Below are positions 46,301-57,544 of a stretch of DNA of 57,544 bases, one piece after another. This stretch comes from Acanthaster planci. Its lineage: Eukaryota; Echinodermata; Asteroidea; Valvatida; Acanthasteridae. A program made the position numbers and the translations under genes. The first letter of the stretch is position 1. The number at the start of each line of letters is the position of its first letter. The DNA is taken from NCBI RefSeq assembly GCF_001949145.1, contig NW_019091632.1, positions 250,001-307,544 on the forward strand. The letters run 5' to 3'. The notes under the pieces are model-generated. The model searched no databases, was not told the origin of the DNA, and worked only from the letters and a program-made list of their open reading frames with translations.

Positions 46301-49300
46301 CATTTGGAATTTTGTCCCCCCCCCACCCCTCACACCGGAAAAAAAATTTGAAGTGACTTAAACTATGGCCCAAAGATTAATGAAGGCCATATTGCAGATG
46401 TAATCATGGTTTCCCCTGACACATCTTAAACTAGTTAAAATCATGTTCTCTTTGACCGGATTTGACCAAAGTGTCTTTCATTGATCAGTGCCATTCTCTT
46501 TCCTCAGCTCTGTCATGTCTTATTCTGGACTTGTGAATTATTTTTATTTCGGGGGTGGTGTTGGGCCTGTTTGTTTCACATGGATCCAGATCGCTATCGG
46601 TGTTCTGAGGTTGGATCACTGACACCTGGTCCCTGCCAGTGCCTGTGCTGTACCGTAGATGTGCACACCTACGCTGATATGCATGTGCATGAATGTGCTC
46701 ACTGAATGAGTTAACCAGCGTAAGATGACACAGGAGAGGGATTTCTTATTACATATGAATACAGTACTCGTACATGTACATTCATACATGTAGTTACATG
46801 TATCTCCATGTTATACCATATCTAGTAGACATGATGCATGTACCTGTACATATGTACTCTCACTTGTAAAGGTTTGTCCACAAACATGAATGCAATTTGG
46901 TGACATCAGATCATACATGTACAGTGTACATGTACATGTATATGCATGCAGTGTATTTACAAAAAGTGAACGCATTTCAGCTCAAGCAAATTTCGTTGCA
47001 AATGGAAAATAAATTCAACGTTGTTTCTGTTTCAAATTTGCCTGAATTATGAACCAGCCTTTAGTCTCATCATATGTGTGAAAGCTCTCCTTAAACTGCT
47101 TCATACTGATACGCAAGCAGCTCCACATGAATGATTCCCTGCAGACTGGTCATACATGTACGTTGAATAAATCATGGTCAAGATGTTGGGTGCTTTTACC
47201 TGTGGGGTGCATACTTGAAGTTCAAGGAATCTGACTGTCAGGTTGCTCATGACAGGTGATCTTGATAAGTGCCAAGTATCAGACAGTTTGATCATCAAAC
47301 TGTCTGAAATGCTGAACGGGGAATAGCGTTATTACACAGCAGTCTTGAGAGATTTCCAAAATAGTCCAGGGAAGGTCAAGGATGTTGCTTGTTGTTATCC
47401 AGTTTAAAAAAAGGAAAAGCGTCAAGTCTTTAGGAATATGATAATTTACACCCCCAAATGGTACCTTTGGGAGGATTCATAGGCTCATGCACAAAGTTTG
47501 ATGACCTTGAATTCCTGAACAGTAATTAACCGATTGAAATCAATTTTTGTTCACATCTGAAGTAGACACCTAAGTAGATAAATTTCTCACAAAAATAAAG
47601 AACATATTCACCTGCTTTTAAGGACAAGACAATTTCACCTTCGTACCCTGTGCCTCCTGAAGGTATTTTTCCTGACAGTAAAATGAATCGCTGGTATTTG
47701 TGAGAGTATGCCAAACAACTTCCTGCAGTGGCAAAGTTCTCTACTGTTTGTTTGCATGATTTAGATCGGCAAGCTCAACATTTCGCAGTGATCTGCAAAT
47801 TGCGCAAAGCTACTGCTGTGTTTCCAGTAGGCCTACAGTGAATGTGATATACACTACATGTAGCACATCCATTAGGTCAATTTTCTTGAGTTACTGAGCA
47901 ATGAGGATAAGTTGCTTAAGTTGCGGGAAAAAAGCACACCTGCTGAAAGATTATGCATTGAATAAGAAATCTTGCAAATTTGCCGTCAGATAACAGCTCT
48001 TCTAAAATGACAGGTCTATGAAGGAAGGCCCGAGCTGCGTGGGAGGATTACTTTAACTCTTCGTTATATTATCATTAGCCATCAACTGAATTACTCTCTT
48101 TAACTGTTTCAACTATGCCTCCTTAATCCCTGCATAGCCCCACCCCTAGCTTGGCAATAACAGCTATTGGATGCAAACAGGGTGGCAGGCAGTCTGGCAC
48201 ACATAATTAGAACATCCTGCCCCCTTATTCATGCAACTCGGCCACACAATGGCACCTTGCCAGAATTTCTGCTTCATCATTACTACATGTGGGATCACAA
48301 GAGGAAGAAAATCTGAAAATAACTGAGTTCTGATCGAAGTAACATTTGTTGAAAAGAAGGAAAATCTTCAAGGAAACCGCTGCCTGGTAAAGTGACAGAC
48401 ATGCACTCTGGCTTTACGTGTACTCTGGCTTTGAATGTTTAACACTGCAGCATCACCAAATTGTCTCACCTGTAGGAGTCAAGTTTTAATTTGGAGTGGT
48501 GAAAAGTACTAGGGAGTACATTTACACGTAATATACTCAGTTCTGGTTGTGTGTATGCACTAATGCACTCTTATTGATCAGTTGTTGTTAATTGGCTCTG
48601 ACAATTTCAGTCTGCCTTGCTAATTATTTTATTGATTGAATGTCACAAACTGAAGGAGCCAGGCAAAATGTTATGTCAACAGTATTTCTAAATTACACGT
48701 AGATGTTTGTACATGTACAAATGCACGTGCGTACTGTGAAGAGCAAAATGGTAATCACGTTTACGTAAAATAATGTCATTTCCCTCTCTGTGTCATACAT
48801 GTGATTTCAATGGTAAATAAGGACATTTAAAACTGTGTCAAGGAATATTGACTTAATTATCGCACTACTGAGAACAAACACCTCCGAAGTGAACCAGAAA
48901 TAGTTGATATGTGTTTGTTTCATCCAGGTTACATGTCAGTTCAGTTTTTAAATTACATGTAAACCTGGACAAAATGAACTCACCGGTAGGCCTGCATTTA
49001 ATATTATCTGGAGCTCATTATCAAACATAAATAATTGCAGTGGCTTGCTAGCAAGACATGTAATAAGATTCACATCGATTGACGAATTACACCTCCCTGC
49101 TCATTGTGCAATGCTGCCTCTACCCACTTGGAATGAAATGCGTCATTGCTGCTAAATTATGCGACCCGCTGGGGATGTGAGGAGATGCAGGCATCTCACT
49201 CACTCTCTGCACCTCCTGGAATGCTGTCTAAACAGAGTAGTCTGGGCTGGCCACACTAATAAAAAACGTTGTTTTCTATGCAACTGGTTTGGAGTTTGTC

Positions 49301-52300
49301 ATTTGGTTTTGGCAGACTTGTGGGTATATTTTAACACTGGTAATGGTTTTGGGGATCCGTCAAGAGAACAGGCCTCATTTCAAACATGAAAGATGCTAAT
49401 ATATGTGTGTAGTGGAAACAAAAATTGAAGAAACTATTTCCCATTACGTGTTTGCGCATAACAGGACAAAGATTAAACATTGATTTTGCGGGTGTGAATT
49501 ATTTTCAGACAGGAATGTCTGTTGCAGTCGTTGCTTTTACTTGTGTTTTTTTATCAGCGTTGAACTTAAAATGTGATGGTCATCATTTTCCCCTGTACCT
49601 TTTATAACTAATTATTTTTATTACACATTTTGTGTGTGTATTAACTGATACATGTACATGTTGCACTGCCTTTTCAATCAAGAGGAATGGTAAAGACTGA
49701 ATGAGAGACACATGTACCGATACTTTTACATTTTCACGAATCATTTGGCTAAAATTTACAGCGTTTAAGTCATTAGGATTGATAATTAAAGTATGCAGTT
49801 TGTTTTTAATTGTGAAAGCTTAATTCACATGTACATGTACATCTTTGAAGTTTTACACCTCTATCCTTTTGGTTCAGTTTCACTGTGGATGATATCAGTG
49901 GAACATGTTTGTACAATGTGTAACATTGTTTCAAATTTTCAAGTTTCAAATTCACTTAATTCAAACAGCTGGGTAACCTTTATATTGTTTTTAATTGGTC
50001 ATAAATGGTAGCAGTGTGTGCATGGATGGCTGCATTGCCTGATGTTTGTCCTAGATTAGTGCTGTGTTGATGTTTTCGTGCATGAGCGATATTTTGTCCC
50101 ACATCGGTGGTCACACAGTAGCCCACGAGCCATCGTAATACACTGCACATGTATGTCCTACATTCACTCATGCATGAGCAGGTATTGGCGTTTTGATATG
50201 GGATCGAAATACAGCCCCAGGTCATGAATTGTTTAACGGCCCCCTCAAGGTAGTCGTATCTGCAGAATCGATGGATTCATTGCATTAACGGGATGAAGTC
50301 ACGATCTAACCTCACTAAGGGGCACCGGAAAAATCCAATTAAAACCCGATCCACACAATTAAGTGCAGGCCCATGTGCAGTTAATGCCCTGATCATGCTC
50401 CGATGAGTGTGTGGTGAAAAGCAGTCAAAGTGATAATGCCATTTGAAGCGTGTGGTTGTCATTTGCTCCACCCTCATTTTGGGGGACTTTCTTAATTTAG
50501 GGAGCTCATCCATTCGCCCAAATATCCATGTGCAGCACATGTATACAATTACATGTACATGGACATGTATACTTTGATTGCGCAATTGCAATGAATGTGT
50601 TGAACCATACCCTTCCTGATCTCAGATCATTTTTCTTCATGTAAAGATTTGGGTGGGGAAGAAGGAAGGGGATTGTTTTGTGATGGTCCAGGAGCACCAG
50701 ACTGCCTGATTTTTTAGTTTGGGAGAACAAAGTTTGCAGCATTTTCATCTGGTGCCGACATTTCGAAAACTGATATTGGAGCCTCAGGTGCAAGCCGAAG
50801 TAGGGTCAAATTTAAGATTAAAGGTGCCTTTTGATAAATTTCACATTATCATGCTTCTTGTCCATGTGCATGAGTGGCTCACAGGGTTCATTGGATAGGA
50901 GCAAATTTATTTACATGGTAAATAAATGTGAATAAGGAACAGGCCAAAAACCAAAATTATAGAAAGACAACCTTAGGTGTGGGAAATGGCACTGGTTTTC
51001 TTGAGACATCCAAATCTATCTGACAGCAGGTTCAACAGATTTTTAACCATTTGTCGATATTTCTCTATACCCCAGTACTGCAGAAGCTTTGCGGCAATGC
51101 TGACCAGCCAGTGGCCCCTTTGCCACCCACTGTTATTGCCTGGCCAGGCCTACAGGATTCCATGCACTCCAGGGCTGACCGCGTCAACTCCCTCCCGGCC
51201 GACCTCAGCCAGTACCGCAGCTGGGGCACCGCTGCATCCAACCCACAGCCTGGCCAGTCACAACCCCTGTCGTCCGCTGGCGTGAGTACCGCTGGCCAGC
51301 CAATCAAGCGCATCTTGTCATGGGAATCTGGGGCAGAGAGGCACAGCATTGACGAGTTCCAGCTGGACGCAAATGGCACAAGTTTGAAGGGGCGCCCTCT
51401 CAGTCTTGATGTGTCCAGTGATTACGATGTTGGTGCTGACTGCCTGCCTCCGCAGGAGATGCAAGTTTCTCCCCGAGAAGCCAAAGAAGAAGTTGATTTG
51501 GTACAAAAGAAAGGTGATTTCTTAATACTGCTTTTTTTGTATCTGAATATAAACCCTTACGAAGTTTTGTAATCAACTTGCCTGCTGATAGTTATTAAAA
51601 TTTTGTATTTTATGTGCATGAGTAAGCATTTAGGAAGTGTCATTTCAAATTCATAAAGGTAAATCAAACTGTACACATTAAATGCTGAATCCTCTAACTT
51701 TGGTATAATTCCTCACACACCAGGAGGAAGGAGGAGAATAGAATTAATATCAGTTGAACTGAGGGAAGTTACCAAACCTGAATCCAGTGTCTTCCCCTCC
51801 TCCCTTAAACAGTACGTGTCATTTAAAGAGTTTGAAAAGGCCTGTTCAGCCCGAGAACACATTTCTCATACTTTTTGCCATTTGTAAAGCTTTGAAAGCA
51901 CGGACTTCTACCGGCACCTACTCGCTCTCTTTTCAGTTCTTGAGGGTTACACAGTTCCAATTAAAAATAATTGGGATTTTGAAGACTGAGAACACAAGAT
52001 TGGAAAGTTAAGCACTATATCAGCCAAGTACCGGTACTCTCAAGTTGCTTAATTGAATTCAGCTATAGTCAGTGTTCGTTTTGAATGAATTGATAAATTT
52101 TTCTTGATGAATCTTTATTTTGTCTCTGGTGGTGTTGTTACATGCAGCTCTTGTGACGGCAGTCGAGGGCGCTGTTGAACACATACTGAGCCACTTTGGC
52201 CAGGCAAAGACAAAGAGCTTGGAGGAGAAGGTAAATGGAAAATATTCATCTTCTCAAGGGTTTTGAGTTTGGATAGGACGTCAGCCAATGGGCTAGAATG

Positions 52301-55300
52301 CTTGTACTGTGGGCCTAAAAATATCCCGGAGTATTACAATGTGACAGATGCCAATAACTAGTTTGCTTTTGATCGCAGTGAATTGAAAGCAGTCATGGTC
52401 ACTTTAATGCATCAGATTCTGTCTTGACATTACTTAGAGTGTGTTGCTGCTTTACCACATTGGCCTATTCTGAATTTTGGCAGGCACCTGAAGTTTGTTA
52501 GTGAAATCATTAAGTTGATGCTCCGATGTACCGTGCTGCAGAAATCCAATGCCGACATTTTGCAAGTCTGATGATGGGTTCGCTCAAAGTGCCGTGATGA
52601 ATGAGCTGAACAGAACCACTGAGTACAAGTTTCTGCATTGTTTAGAAATGTTCTTTCAGCGGGAAACATTTAACAAGGTATAAGAAGTTGGGAAGAAGCT
52701 TCTAGGTGTTGAATTACATGTGGATGGTGCTTGCCATTACTTTCATAGGGCCGTCTGGGCAGCACAGCCCTTACTCCAGATATTGGCCATCTGATGCTCC
52801 ACTACCTGTGTCCGGCCATTAGAGCCTTATTGCTGGATGGACTACAGCCGCACGTGACCAGCTTCTTTGTTGGACGCTTGAAGACAACACTGTGGGGTGT
52901 CGTGGAGGCAACCACTCAGCTTGGTAAATATTTTTCCCCTCAACATCAAGCTACATGTAGTAACTCAACCTTTCCAGCTATATGCACTCATATATTCTTA
53001 GAAGTTTGAGGTGTCTCCCAACTATCAAGTTATCCCGAACAGAAAAATTAACTGCAGAGCTGTAATATACATGTACCAACTGAAGATGCACTGTGCGTGT
53101 GTCTTTTGTGTGTGTTGTAAGTTTCTGAGAACTGATCTAGTGTTTATGCCCCTCTTCAGGTGAAATGATCGCCTTGCTAAAATAACCAGGCTTGCACATT
53201 AGAGCTTTGTTACTTCCTATCAAAATTTTGAAAAATGGATTTAACAACGTCTTTTTGAGCTTGGACTTTGACTTCTGAAGGGACACACACGCACATGTAG
53301 AATGTACCATTTGTTCACTGCCAAGTAATTCTGCAAGTTGCAATGTGAGCAACATCTCAGCAAATTATGCCCATGGCATTTAGGATTGTACTAAATAATC
53401 TGAATACCTTTTTCCTTTTTTGGTCAGGACCCGGTACGAGGCCCTTGCATGAGCTTGTCCGGCAGCTGTCCCAGCTGGCATACTTGAAGACGTCAGACCT
53501 TAGAGTCAATGCTTTCATCATGGGACTCCTCAAGTGAGTTCACTTTCCCCAGCATTACTTTTCAACGTTATATTTCTTAACCACGGCTCATAAGTAATTT
53601 CCCACCCTTCCTGTTCACATCAGTGACCTGAAATTGTCCTGTCCATCATGCAAGATCTTTAAAAGTCCCTTGACTAGGCTTTGTCAGATTAACTCTGCAC
53701 TGGTTTGTACGTGGTCCTTGAGCTTTCCTTTCAAGAAGGTGTCAACATCCCCCCTAAAGCACCCCAGGCACTGTAGCTTGTAAGCCTGAAGAAACCTGTA
53801 GAGAGGAGACAGTACAGAGCACTTCTTCTCATGTACTTCTCTACATGAATATAAATAGTAAAATAAAACTAAACAGAACAAGCATATTCATCTAAATGGC
53901 TCATAAGGATTTTGCATAGGCAGCATGCACGCTGTGGTCAGGTGTTTGTCCAGTCTTTATCATTATAGTGAGGTCTTACTGGCACAGAGTCCAAACCCTC
54001 TCCTTCCCCTGTCCATCTAACGAGGTGTTGACATCTGTCTTCCACACCCCTTCCCTCTGTGTACATGTCCTCAGATTAAGCCAACGGCCCGTTAAAGAGC
54101 CATTCATCCCCTCCCCTTTTACTTCACTGTCCTCCCTTTCCCCTCTGCCACTCGATGTGCCATTTCCTTTTCCCAGACCTGCCCCTGGCTTCCGTCCTCA
54201 CTGTCTTATGGGAGCTGCTTTACTTTCTGAGAGCTTCCTGCAAGTTCCTTGGTCCCATCGAAGTGACCTGGAATTTGTCACGAGCTTCCAGCTCAAGGCC
54301 AACTCTGCTTGGTTCAGCCTGACAACTTCAGGTTCACAGAAATTGGATGTAGTGTTTTCCCAAATTGTAATATATGTGTATTTATGTACATGTAGGTTGG
54401 GCTGCATGGATGTCACTGGTACAGTACATGTAGATACCTTGAGGGTGAATGTTGGTACTTCATGGAGTGTTCACAAGACGAAATTAAGCAAAAATGAAAC
54501 AAAAGATCTTACTTGTCTTCTGCAGAACATTCATTTATAAGGGCAATCTTCTGGTTACCAGGCACATGTATTTTTCTTTTAGGCAGAAGTCTGAATTTCG
54601 CTACAGTGAAATTAAAAATTAAATTTTGCTTTGCTTGGGAAAAATTCATTTCACCATAGTGACCTTTGAATCTATTAAAACACGGGTGGAACCAGCTTCT
54701 TTTTATTCGGGGGAAAAATATCACATTTTGGTGTCCCCAGAACCAAACAGCTTTTCACGTTGAACATGGGAAGATACATGTACTATGAATGTTTTTCGTT
54801 TACATGCCGAAAAGGTTTAGGTCAATAGGATATTGCTTGAGTAGAATTCTCAGAACTTAATAAGATGATATAAATAATAGCTGTGGAGTTGGAAAGGTAC
54901 ATGTGTGTGTGTCTCAGTGAAAGTGGCTTAATTTCAAGTATCCTTTTAAAGACTTTTTTTGAACTCTTTGCACTGGCTTAGAGATGACGTACATGTACAT
55001 CAAGGTCAACCTCAAAGTTATGATTCTCTTCAATCAAATTGGAAGATATAAGGGGACACTGTAATTCAGTTATCCGAAAATGTCATAGAAACTTCGATTT
55101 AAATTTATTATTTCCCTATTTAACAGCTTAGCTTGTCAGAAACCCTGTTTTTTTGGCAGCCCCCCAGTTGTGGTTTTCGACTCTGTAGGATATAGTGTTA
55201 CCCGTTATCCACTCATTCATTTCTTGTTTGCTCGTTACAGCATCCGATGCCTGGAGTTGTGGCTGGAGCATATCAGAGACCATCCAGGTACTGTGTGCTC

Positions 55301-57299
55301 GTAATGAAATAGATCCGATATTTGTCTTGTCTTTGTCATTGAAAAAGAACTCCCAGTACAAGGCAGGCACTTGAATAAATATCACAAGCTTATCTATAAA
55401 CAAGCAGTGTTTAGACAGCCTCGCTTTCCGGGAACCAGACCAATATGACCATGAAGTGCTAAAAGTAGCAGTCTTTTTTTAGGCTATGTGGCTCCCAAAG
55501 GGAGTTCATTGGAACCTCCGCTTGTAACCTAAGGTACATGTTCATGTCAACAGTCCCTGTAAATGAGGTTTTGCTCTAGTTGAACATGTCGGTTTTGAGT
55601 TACCGGTAGCCTTGTTTGAAAACACTGTTGGTGCCGATGGAGGAATTCCACCATGTTATTGAGTCTTTTGTTATGCAGTCAACAAGATGAGCCTTCCTCT
55701 CCATGCCACAGTCGATCCAGGTCTTGCTTGGGTGTTTGCATTTTAACGGAACGCAGACGGCTTATCACATCCTGGCAGAGGTCAGGCTGGAGGGCGGGCC
55801 CAGCTACCAGGGAAGATTCAATCAGGAAACGGCTGCCGAGGATGGGGGGTTGACTCATCCATCACAATTGTGTAGGGCCAAGGAGGCGGCTTAAAGCAGC
55901 CTACCCCCTTAGTTTCCTGCCTCAGACTTTAATTCCCTTTTTAGACACGAACATTTAGAGTAGGGTACAAAAACTATGATAGGAATTACTCTTTTCCTGA
56001 AGTTGTCAATTCCCTGCAAATTTGAGCTTAGTACTATTACAACTTTCCCAGCTTCTAATGCACATGTTATTCCAGGGAGTGAATTCTCAACAAGGGCTTA
56101 TTTTGATTTCCACTAAAGAAAGGTATTTTAATGTTAATTATTTTGGAGTGGAGCATGGGTGTAAAGGGTGAAATCTAAACCTGCATGGCTTTCTGCCGGG
56201 TTTCATATTGCCTTGTTCAAGGACATCTCTGTAGTACAAGATGTCCCTGAATAGATTTACATGAAATATACTTTGGTTTGTGACTCGACAATAAAAGCAT
56301 TATTTTCTGCCAGTATCACCAAATGTTTTGAGGGTCTGCTTTAGATGAAAGTGGCACACTCAGTTATGTGAAATCTAAATCTAGTCACTTACGCGCTCAT
56401 ACTGCTTTTGTTTGACAAAGTTGAGGCGGGTTGGCCCTTTAAAGCTGCTCCGTTGTTTTGTTTGACAAAATTGACAATGGGTTGGCCCTTTAAAGCTGCT
56501 GCTTTGTAAACCTGTAATGTCAGGTCTCTCTGTTTGATTCATCAGTCACATCACTGGCAATTGATCAGTTAGACAGGGACAGCAGTGAGAAACTGCCAAA
56601 CTGTGTTGTATGCATAAGCTCCAATGTAATCTTTGTTACCGGTACTGCAGATATCGTCAGGAACCTCTACGAGCCAAATGCGTTCTTGAGTCTTTGCAAC
56701 GGTGCCACCAAGGCTTTCTTTGATCGGCTCTTGATTGCCATTCAACCACTCACGCTTCTCCCCTTTGACCTGGACTACAAATTTGAGCACCAGGGCCTGG
56801 TGCACGAGCTCAACCAGCAGAGGGAGAAGCAACAGCTGATGGATCGGTACGGCGGCAAGCCCAACAGCAGTACACTCTTGACACAGAGCCACACCTCAGT
56901 GGGAGGGAGTTGGCTCAAAGGAACAGCCAGCTTGCTCTGGAAAAACTGGGAGGGGACACAGAAGCCGGAAGAGCCCGCCTCAAGTGGGACCATGACCTCA
57001 TCGCTAGGGTTTCTAAGAAACATAAAGGGACAGAGGTCAGTCGAAAGAACTAAAAATAGTCGGTCTTCAGAACAACCTGTTTCTGGGATGTTGAAGACTG
57101 ACGAAAATTCCACCCCTACTCAGGGAGTGGACCCAACCAGAGACTCATTTTCAAACAAGGAAGCCAGCAACAGTTGGTCCCTTGAATGGATCAAAGGGTT
57201 TGTGGCAGCTTCTACAGAAGCGACCACTTCCAATGCAGGGGTGAGCAGTACAAAGAATATGACATCATCAGGGTCGACATGGAGCAGATTTGGAAGCAG
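41859..57299 (+). CDS. rusc-like: RUSC1/RUSC2-like RUN (and SH3) domain adaptor, 3' truncated by window end
   Basis: Eight coding exons join in phase: 41859-43392, 43599-44990, 51076-51513, 52148-52230, 52749-52923, 53428-53533, 55241-55287, 56651-57299. They give about 1474 residues so far, in the size range of vertebrate RUSC2 (about 1500 aa) and larger than RUSC1. Residues 1-1121 are low-complexity, Ser/Pro/Gln rich. Residues 1122-1303 form a RUN domain: ALVTAVEGAVEHILSHFG, LCPAIRALLLDGLQP, WGVVEATTQLGPG, VNAFIMGLLN, LPFDLDYKFEH. The family-defining C-terminal SH3 domain lies beyond the window. RUSC proteins are known as cytosolic vesicle-traffic adaptors that bind Rab/AP-4 and motor-linked partners; that role is inferred here by homology. 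Start: ATG at 41859 follows an in-frame TAG at 41805. ATG at 41982 is an alternative if the strong acceptor near 41938 is used. Confidence 0.92.
43599..44990 (+). CDS. rusc-like: RUSC-like exon B (residues 512-975)
   Basis: The acceptor TTCGCTTCCAG ends at 43598 and the strong donor AAAGT|GTAAGT follows 44990; phase 1 in and out. It encodes a disordered, charged region with a GGCFCPCAKNYHH cysteine patch and an STQT motif (residues 788-791, bases 44426-44437). The frame runs on past the donor for 27 codons only by chance. Confidence 0.88.
44991..51075 (+). other. 6.1-kb intron of the RUSC-like gene
   Basis: No exon supported. Contents: TACATGTA clusters near 46770-46860 and 46915-46945, a short tandem duplication at about 45840-45890, and a near-perfect 29-bp palindrome at 47279-47307. 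An extra exon cannot be excluded because long intronic gaps are common at this point of RUSC genes. Confidence 0.6.
47279..47307. repeat. Near-perfect 29-bp palindrome
   Basis: TCAGACAGTTTGAT, a single C, then ATCAAACTGTCTGA: 14-bp arms with a one-base centre, within the 6.1-kb RUSC-like intron. Confidence 0.85.
51076..51513 (+). CDS. rusc-like: RUSC-like exon C (linker before the RUN domain, residues 976-1121)
   Basis: The acceptor CTATACCCCAG ends at 51075 and the donor GAAAG|GTGATT follows 51513; phase 1 in and out. It encodes LQKLCGNADQPVAPLPP, a Ser/Gln-rich stretch, and QPIKRILSWESGAERHSIDE followed by GRPLSLDVSSDYDVG, an acidic/serine linker directly before the RUN domain. Confidence 0.88.
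52148..52230 (+). CDS. rusc-like: RUSC-like exon D (RUN domain start)
   Basis: The acceptor TTACATGCAG ends at 52147 and the donor AAG|GTAAAT follows 52230, phase 0. It encodes ALVTAVEGAVEHILSHFGQA then KTKSLEEK. This is the first RUN helix, matching the LVNSVSxIVExIISHF pattern of vertebrate RUSC proteins. Confidence 0.93.
52749..52923 (+). CDS. rusc-like: RUSC-like exon E (RUN domain core)
   Basis: The acceptor CTTTCATAG ends at 52748 and the donor CTTG|GTAAAT follows 52923, phase 1. It encodes GRLGSTALTPDIGHLMLHYL, CPAIRALLLDGLQPHVTSFF and WGVVEATTQL. The LCPAxxALxxDGLxP and WxVVEA motifs are the clearest RUSC signature. Confidence 0.96.
53428..53533 (+). CDS. rusc-like: RUSC-like exon F (RUN domain)
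   Basis: The acceptor TTTTTTGGTCAG ends at 53427 and the donor CTCAA|GTGAGT follows 53533; phase 2 out. It encodes GPGTRPLHELVRQLSQLAYL, then LRVNAFIMGLLN. The FIxGLLN motif is conserved in RUSC RUN domains. Confidence 0.95.
55241..55287 (+). CDS. rusc-like: RUSC-like exon G (RUN domain, 47 nt)
   Basis: The acceptor TGCTCGTTACAG ends at 55240 and the donor CCAG|GTACTG follows 55287, phase 1 out. It encodes IRCLELWLEHIRDHP, matching the (N)xxxLELWxxxLxED segment of vertebrate RUSC. Confidence 0.93.
56404..56503 (+). repeat. Two-copy tandem duplication, about 50-bp unit
   Basis: TTTGTTTGACAAA and GGGTTGGCCCTTTAAAGCTG recur in two adjacent, slightly diverged units in the last RUSC-like intron visible. 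Confidence 0.8.
56651..57299 (+). CDS. rusc-like: RUSC-like exon H (RUN domain end and linker)
   Basis: The acceptor GGTACTGCAG ends at 56650 and the donor AGCAG|GTAAAT follows 57299; phase 2 out, so further exons follow. It encodes DIVRNLYEPNAFLSLCNGAT, IQPLTLLPFDLDYKFEHQGL, then a glutamine-rich helix and a Ser/Thr-rich linker (WLKGTASLLWKNWEGTQKPE). The SH3 domain expected in this family is not in the window. Confidence 0.93.
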
Positions 57300-57544
57300 G
57301 TAAATTGGCAGATTTCTTCTAGTCGACTAGGGTCACAGTGTATGGGGACCACAGGTTGTGGTGAAATGCAAAGTTAGATATAATGTGACTAGGTCACAAG
57401 AAGGTTAAGCAATAGGATTGGGGGAATGCTGGTTACTTGTACCATTATTGACAAAATGGAGGCCATAATGGTAACAAAGTTCAGCAATTTTCTGACAGAT
57501 AAAAGTTGTTGAGGGTGGCTTTCACCAAATGTGTTGAAGTGTAT

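Overview
The window is eukaryotic, probably from a marine invertebrate animal and quite possibly an echinoderm-like deuterostome. The signs are AT-rich, intron-rich DNA with GT-AG introns, tRNA-derived SINEs, foldback (MITE-like) elements, and a very high density of the palindromic motif TACATGTA. The species cannot be fixed from sequence alone. I see no prokaryotic operons, CRISPR array or rRNA.

Three protein-coding genes can be assembled exon by exon with matching splice phases. (1) 250-12979, + strand: a complete 14-exon sodium-coupled monocarboxylate transporter of the SLC5A8/SLC5A12 type (608 aa). (2) 31218-20571, - strand: a 4-exon gene for a 120-aa protein with an N-terminal PPPY motif, a YPPQQG-repeat tail and one C-terminal membrane segment. 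I cannot place it in a named family. (3) From about 40.6 kb to beyond the window end, + strand: a RUSC1/RUSC2-type gene (RUN and SH3 domain adaptor). It has a long disordered N-terminus and a complete RUN domain; the SH3 end lies past 57544.

Layout: 1-13 kb transporter; 13-20.6 kb convergent 3' regions of genes 1 and 2; 20.6-31.2 kb gene 2, mostly one 8.3-kb intron full of TACATGTA; 31.2-40.5 kb divergent intergenic region between genes 2 and 3, with a CpG-rich foreign-looking block (34.8-35.8 kb), a foldback element (37.9-38.2 kb) and a minisatellite containing a 499-bp assembly gap; 40.6-57.5 kb RUSC-like gene. The three genes share no evident pathway: a plasma-membrane solute transporter, a small membrane protein that may bind WW domains, and a vesicle-traffic adaptor.

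I did not find a clearly new multi-gene system. The most interesting items are the small PPPY/membrane protein gene, a tRNA-Thr-like sequence held inside a perfect 26-bp inverted repeat, a MIR/CORE-like SINE, a 252-bp foldback element with perfect 8-bp target duplications, and the CpG-rich self-complementary block at 34.8 kb.
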